Assembly: GCA_022711355.1 (NCBI GenBank)
Contig: JAKLFE010000050.1
Location: 1 to 32,312, forward strand
Direction: 5' to 3'
DNA from: Spirochaetota bacterium
GTDB taxonomy: Bacteria > Spirochaetota > Spirochaetia > Treponematales > Rectinemataceae
DNA length: 32,312 bases
Positions 30,149-32,312 of the stretch are shown here, in pieces (within the stretch, counting starts at the first letter, position 1; each line of letters opens with the position of its first letter). Made by a program: the position numbers and the translations under genes. The notes beneath the pieces were generated by a model. It ran no database searches and had not been told where the DNA came from. It worked only from the letters and a program-made list of their open reading frames with translations.

Positions 30149-31147
30149 GTGGCTGGGATCGTCCATGTTCCGGTGATGCTCGAGGAGGTCCTGGGCTTCC
30201 TCGAGCCCCCGCGTCCCGAGTCCCTGATGCTCGACTGCACCCTGGGGGAGGGCGGCCACGCCGAGGCCTTCCTCGGCCGCTATCCCGGGCTCCGCTACCT
30301 CGGCCTCGACGCCGATCCGGAGATCCAGGCCAAGGCCCGCGAGCGCCTCGCGCCCTTCGCCGGCCGCGTCGAGTTCCGCCTTGGCTACTTCGACGAGCTC
30401 CTCGCGGCCATGGGGGAGGGCGGGGAGCCCGCTCCCCGGCCCGATCTCGTCCTCTTCGACCTCGGGGTGTCGATGCACCACTTCGTCGAGGCCGGCCGCG
30501 GCTTCGCCTACTCCTCCGACGAGCCCCTGGACATGCGCCTCTCGCCCGAGGCCCCGCGGAGCGCCGCCGAGCTCCTCGCCGAGGAGGGCGAGGAGGAGAT
30601 CGCCCGCGTCATCTTCGAGTACGGGGAGGAGCGGCTCTCGCGGCGCATCGCCCGCGCCATCGTCGAGGCCCGCCGCTCGGGCCCGGTCGCCACGAGCGGG
30701 CGCCTGGCCGAGCTCGTGCGCGCCGCCGTGCCCCCTTCCTACCGCCACGGCCGGATCCATCCGGCCACGAGGACCTTCCAGGCCCTGCGCATCGCGGTCA
30801 ACGACGAGCTCGGCCGGGCGGAGCGGGGCATAGCCCGCGCCGCCGGGCTCCTCGCCCCGGGCGGGACGATGGCCGTCATCTCCTTCCACTCTCTCGAGGA
30901 CCGCATCGTGAAGCGGCTCTTCCGCGCCCTCGCGGGCAAGGCCATCCCGGGCTCCATCCCGGGGCCGGCCGAGCCGATACCTCAGGTAGGAGGGGCGGGG
31001 AGCTTCGAGCTCGTCACGAAGAAGCCCGTCGAGCCCTCCGGCGAGGAGGCGGCCCGCAATCCCGCCTCCCGCAGCGCCAAGCTCCGGGTCATCCGCAAGC
31101 TCGGCGACGATGTCGCCGCCGGCCCCGCCGGCGCCGGGAGGCGCTAA
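30149..31147 (+). CDS. rsmH: 16S rRNA (cytosine-1402-N4)-methyltransferase RsmH
   Basis: RsmH (MraW) uses S-adenosylmethionine to methylate N4 of C1402 in the 16S rRNA decoding centre. The 332-aa product has HVPVMLEEVLGFL, the SAM motif DCTLGEGGHAEAFL, GLDADPE, FDLGVSMHHFVEAGRGFAYS, LDMRL, the R-H-G-R-I-H-P-A-T-R-T-F-Q-A-L-R-I-A-V-N-D-E-L block (starting near residue 205) and ISFHSLEDRIVKR. The start is GTG at 30149, 31 bp after mraZ, with a weak ribosome site. All family motifs are intact. Confidence 0.97.
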   Translation: MAGIVHVPVMLEEVLGFLEPPRPESLMLDCTLGEGGHAEAFLGRYPGLRYLGLDADPEIQAKARERLAPFAGRVEFRLGYFDELLAAMGEGGEPAPRPDLVLFDLGVSMHHFVEAGRGFAYSSDEPLDMRLSPEAPRSAAELLAEEGEEEIARVIFEYGEERLSRRIARAIVEARRSGPVATSGRLAELVRAAVPPSYRHGRIHPATRTFQALRIAVNDELGRAERGIARAAGLLAPGGTMAVISFHSLEDRIVKRLFRALAGKAIPGSIPGPAEPIPQVGGAGSFELVTKKPVEPSGEEAARNPASRSAKLRVIRKLGDDVAAGPAGAGRR

Positions 31148-31150
31148 GCC

Positions 31151-31441
31151 ATGAAGAAGAGCCTCGCCTGGGCCATGATCCTCGCCCTTCCCCTCGTCCT
31201 CGTGGCGGCCGTCTGGCAGGCGGGCCGGAGCGCGGCCCTGGCCGCCGAGGCCCGACGCCTCGAGGAGGCCCAGGAGCTCTGGGTCCAGGAGAACGAGAAG
31301 CTCGAGGCGGGCATAGCCGTGCTTTCCAGCAGGGAGCGGGCGGCGAGCCTCGCCAAGGCCCTCGGCCTGGTCAAGGCCGAGCCCGCCCGGCGCCTCCGCG
31401 TCGACGTGGCCAAGCCGGCCAAGGAGCGCTCCGATGGCTGA
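31151..31441 (+). CDS. ftsL: FtsL-like division protein
   Basis: This 96-aa bitopic membrane protein has a short basic N-terminus (MKKS), one membrane helix (AWAMILALPLVLVAAVWQAG) and a periplasmic coiled coil (LAAEARRLEEAQELWVQENEK, quoted in part). This is the size and plan of FtsL, which joins FtsB and FtsQ in the divisome. Sequence conservation in FtsL is very low, so the call rests on topology and on its place between rsmH and murF. It starts 3 bp after rsmH and its end overlaps the murF start by 8 bp. Confidence 0.75.
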   Translation: MKKSLAWAMILALPLVLVAAVWQAGRSAALAAEARRLEEAQELWVQENEKLEAGIAVLSSRERAASLAKALGLVKAEPARRLRVDVAKPAKERSDG

Positions 31442-32312
31442 GGCCCGCCGCGAGCCCCTCTTCTCGGCCGCCGCCGCCGCCGCCGCCGCGGGGGCCCTCC
31501 TCGCCGGGCCCGGCGAGGCGCGCATCGACGCGGTGGCGATCGACTCGCGCCAGGTCCGCCCGGGCTCCCTCTTCGTCGCCCTGCCGGGGGAGCGGGCCGA
31601 CGGCCACGACTACATAGCCGCTGCCGTCGCCGCTGGGGCCTCGGCGATCCTGGCCGAGGCCGGGCGCCGGGCCTCGGTGGAGGCTGCCCTGGCCGCCTCC
31701 GGCGGGAGCCGCGGCGCCGCCCTCCTCTTCGCTCCCAAACCCCTCGCCGCCCTCCAGGCCCTGGCCCGCGAGCACCGCCGCCGCTTCCCCGGCCTCGTCA
31801 GGGTAGGCATCACCGGCTCCTCGGGCAAGACGACCACGAAGGAGTGCGCGGCGGCGGCCATCGGGCGCTCGCGCTCGGTGGTGATGAACCAGGGGAACCT
31901 CAACTCCGACATCGGCCTCTCCCTCTCGATGTTCTCCCTCGCTCCCGGCCAGGAGGTCGGGGTTTTCGAGATGGGCATGAACCGGCGCGGGGAGATGGCC
32001 GAGCTGGCCGAGGTCTACGAGCCCGACATCGCCCTTATCACGAACGTCGGGACCGCCCATATCGGAATTCTCGGCACGAGGGACGCGATAGCCCGGGAAA
32101 AAAAGCAGGTTTTCTCCCGCTTCGACGGCAAGCAGGCCGGCTTCGTCTGGGAGGACGACGATTACCGGGCCTTCCTCGAGGAGGGCATGCGGGGCGAGGC
32201 CCTGGAATTCGGCCCGCGCAGCACGCGCGGCTTCCGCGGCGCGCGGGAGCTCGGGCTCGAGGGCTACGAGCTGGACTGGGAGGGCCTGCGCTTCCCCTTC
32301 CCCCTCGCGGGC
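31434..32312 (+). CDS. murF: UDP-MurNAc-tripeptide--D-Ala-D-Ala ligase MurF (3' end off the right edge)
   Basis: MurF adds D-Ala-D-Ala to the UDP-MurNAc-tripeptide in peptidoglycan precursor synthesis. The window holds 293 codons from ATG 31434, with AAGGAG 7 nt upstream. Seen are the N-domain IDSRQVRPGSLFVALPGERADGH (in two parts), the ATP-binding GITGSSGKTTTKE (126-138), MNQGNLNSDIGLSLSMFSL, EMGMNRRGEMAELA and ALITNVGTAHIGILGTRDAIAREKK. MNQGN and the MGMN-R-GE motif favour MurF over MurE. A (GCC)7 tract encodes an Ala run near the N-terminus. The C-terminal domain lies outside. No murE or ftsI lies between rsmH and murF. Confidence 0.95.
   Translation, partial: MAEARREPLFSAAAAAAAAGALLAGPGEARIDAVAIDSRQVRPGSLFVALPGERADGHDYIAAAVAAGASAILAEAGRRASVEAALAASGGSRGAALLFAPKPLAALQALAREHRRRFPGLVRVGITGSSGKTTTKECAAAAIGRSRSVVMNQGNLNSDIGLSLSMFSLAPGQEVGVFEMGMNRRGEMAELAEVYEPDIALITNVGTAHIGILGTRDAIAREKKQVFSRFDGKQAGFVWEDDDYRAFLEEGMRGEALEFGPRSTRGFRGARELGLEGYELDWEGLRFPFPLAG
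31467..31490 (+). repeat. GCC trinucleotide tract in murF
   Basis: Seven GCC codons followed by GCG encode eight consecutive Ala (about residues 12-19). As a simple repeat it could slip in length by whole codons without breaking the frame. Any effect on MurF is unlikely to be large. Confidence 0.7.

Noticed and set aside
1..32312. tRNA, rRNA, CRISPR, transposon or phage genes
   Set aside because: I scanned the intergenic stretches and gene products and saw no cloverleaf, repeat-spacer array, transposase, integrase or terminal inverted repeats.

Overview
The window is about 70% GC and gene-dense. It comes from a spirochete. The clearest markers are two tandem genes for FlaA, the protein that sheaths the periplasmic flagellar filament and is found essentially only in Spirochaetota. 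The flaA-flaA-aldolase, infC-rpmI-rplT, rpoZ-miaA, RsbU/V/W-like and mraZ-rsmH-ftsL-murF groupings are, from memory, treponeme-like arrangements. The high GC argues against Borrelia or host-associated treponemes and fits a free-living or environmental lineage. I cannot name the species. No tRNA, rRNA, CRISPR array, insertion sequence or phage gene was seen. Codon use is strongly GC-biased throughout, and the AT-rich patches are short and lie between genes.

Layout. 1-572 (-): 5' part of a histidine kinase with an N-terminal cyclic-nucleotide-binding domain. 649-2205 (-): two flaA genes behind a perfect-consensus sigma70 promoter, with a hairpin at the predicted mRNA 5' end. 2325-3332 (-): lipoprotein. 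3452-4450 (+): class II fructose-bisphosphate aldolase with its own promoter and terminator. 4539-5680 (-): two small uncharacterised genes. 5853-8267 (+): translation and division run, infC-rpmI-rplT followed by a coiled-coil gene and zapA. 8319-9435 (+): rpoZ-miaA. 9469-14010 (+): small membrane transporter, UvrD/PcrA helicase, and a 7TM diguanylate cyclase. 14107-14982 (-): exported FMN-binding protein with an AT-rich promoter island and a two-hairpin leader. 15168-20801 (-): STAND-like 1-kDa-residue-class TPR protein (995 aa), an overlapping RlmM-like methyltransferase, then an M20 (RocB-like) hydrolase. 20948-23835 (+): partner-switching operon of membrane GAF-PP2C phosphatase, STAS antagonist and HATPase kinase, with no sigma factor beside it. 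23973-26963 (-): lipoprotein, PilZ protein and membrane protein. 27046-29123 (+): HD phosphohydrolase and a ComFB-domain protein. 29169-29411 (-): small gene. 29674-32312 (+): start of the division/cell-wall cluster, mraZ-rsmH-ftsL-murF, with murF cut by the window edge.

How the genes work together. Three genes touch cyclic-dinucleotide signalling: one GGDEF producer (12112-14010), one PilZ receptor (25001-26257) and one ComFB-type candidate receptor (28407-29123). With the cyclic-nucleotide-binding kinase and the phosphatase/kinase switch, this makes the window rich in signal transduction for a spirochete whose periplasmic flagella are also represented here.

Most notable observations: (1) at least six genes have a recognisable -10 box only 6-10 nt before the start codon and little or no Shine-Dalgarno, which predicts widespread leaderless or near-leaderless transcripts; (2) the PilZ domain appears split by a GAF-like insertion of about 180-200 residues; (3) the 995-aa STAND-like protein has degenerate Walker motifs; (4) four MraZ boxes at exact 10-bp spacing run through the mraZ ribosome-binding site to the start codon; (5) the flaA and FMN-protein transcripts carry structured 5' leaders.
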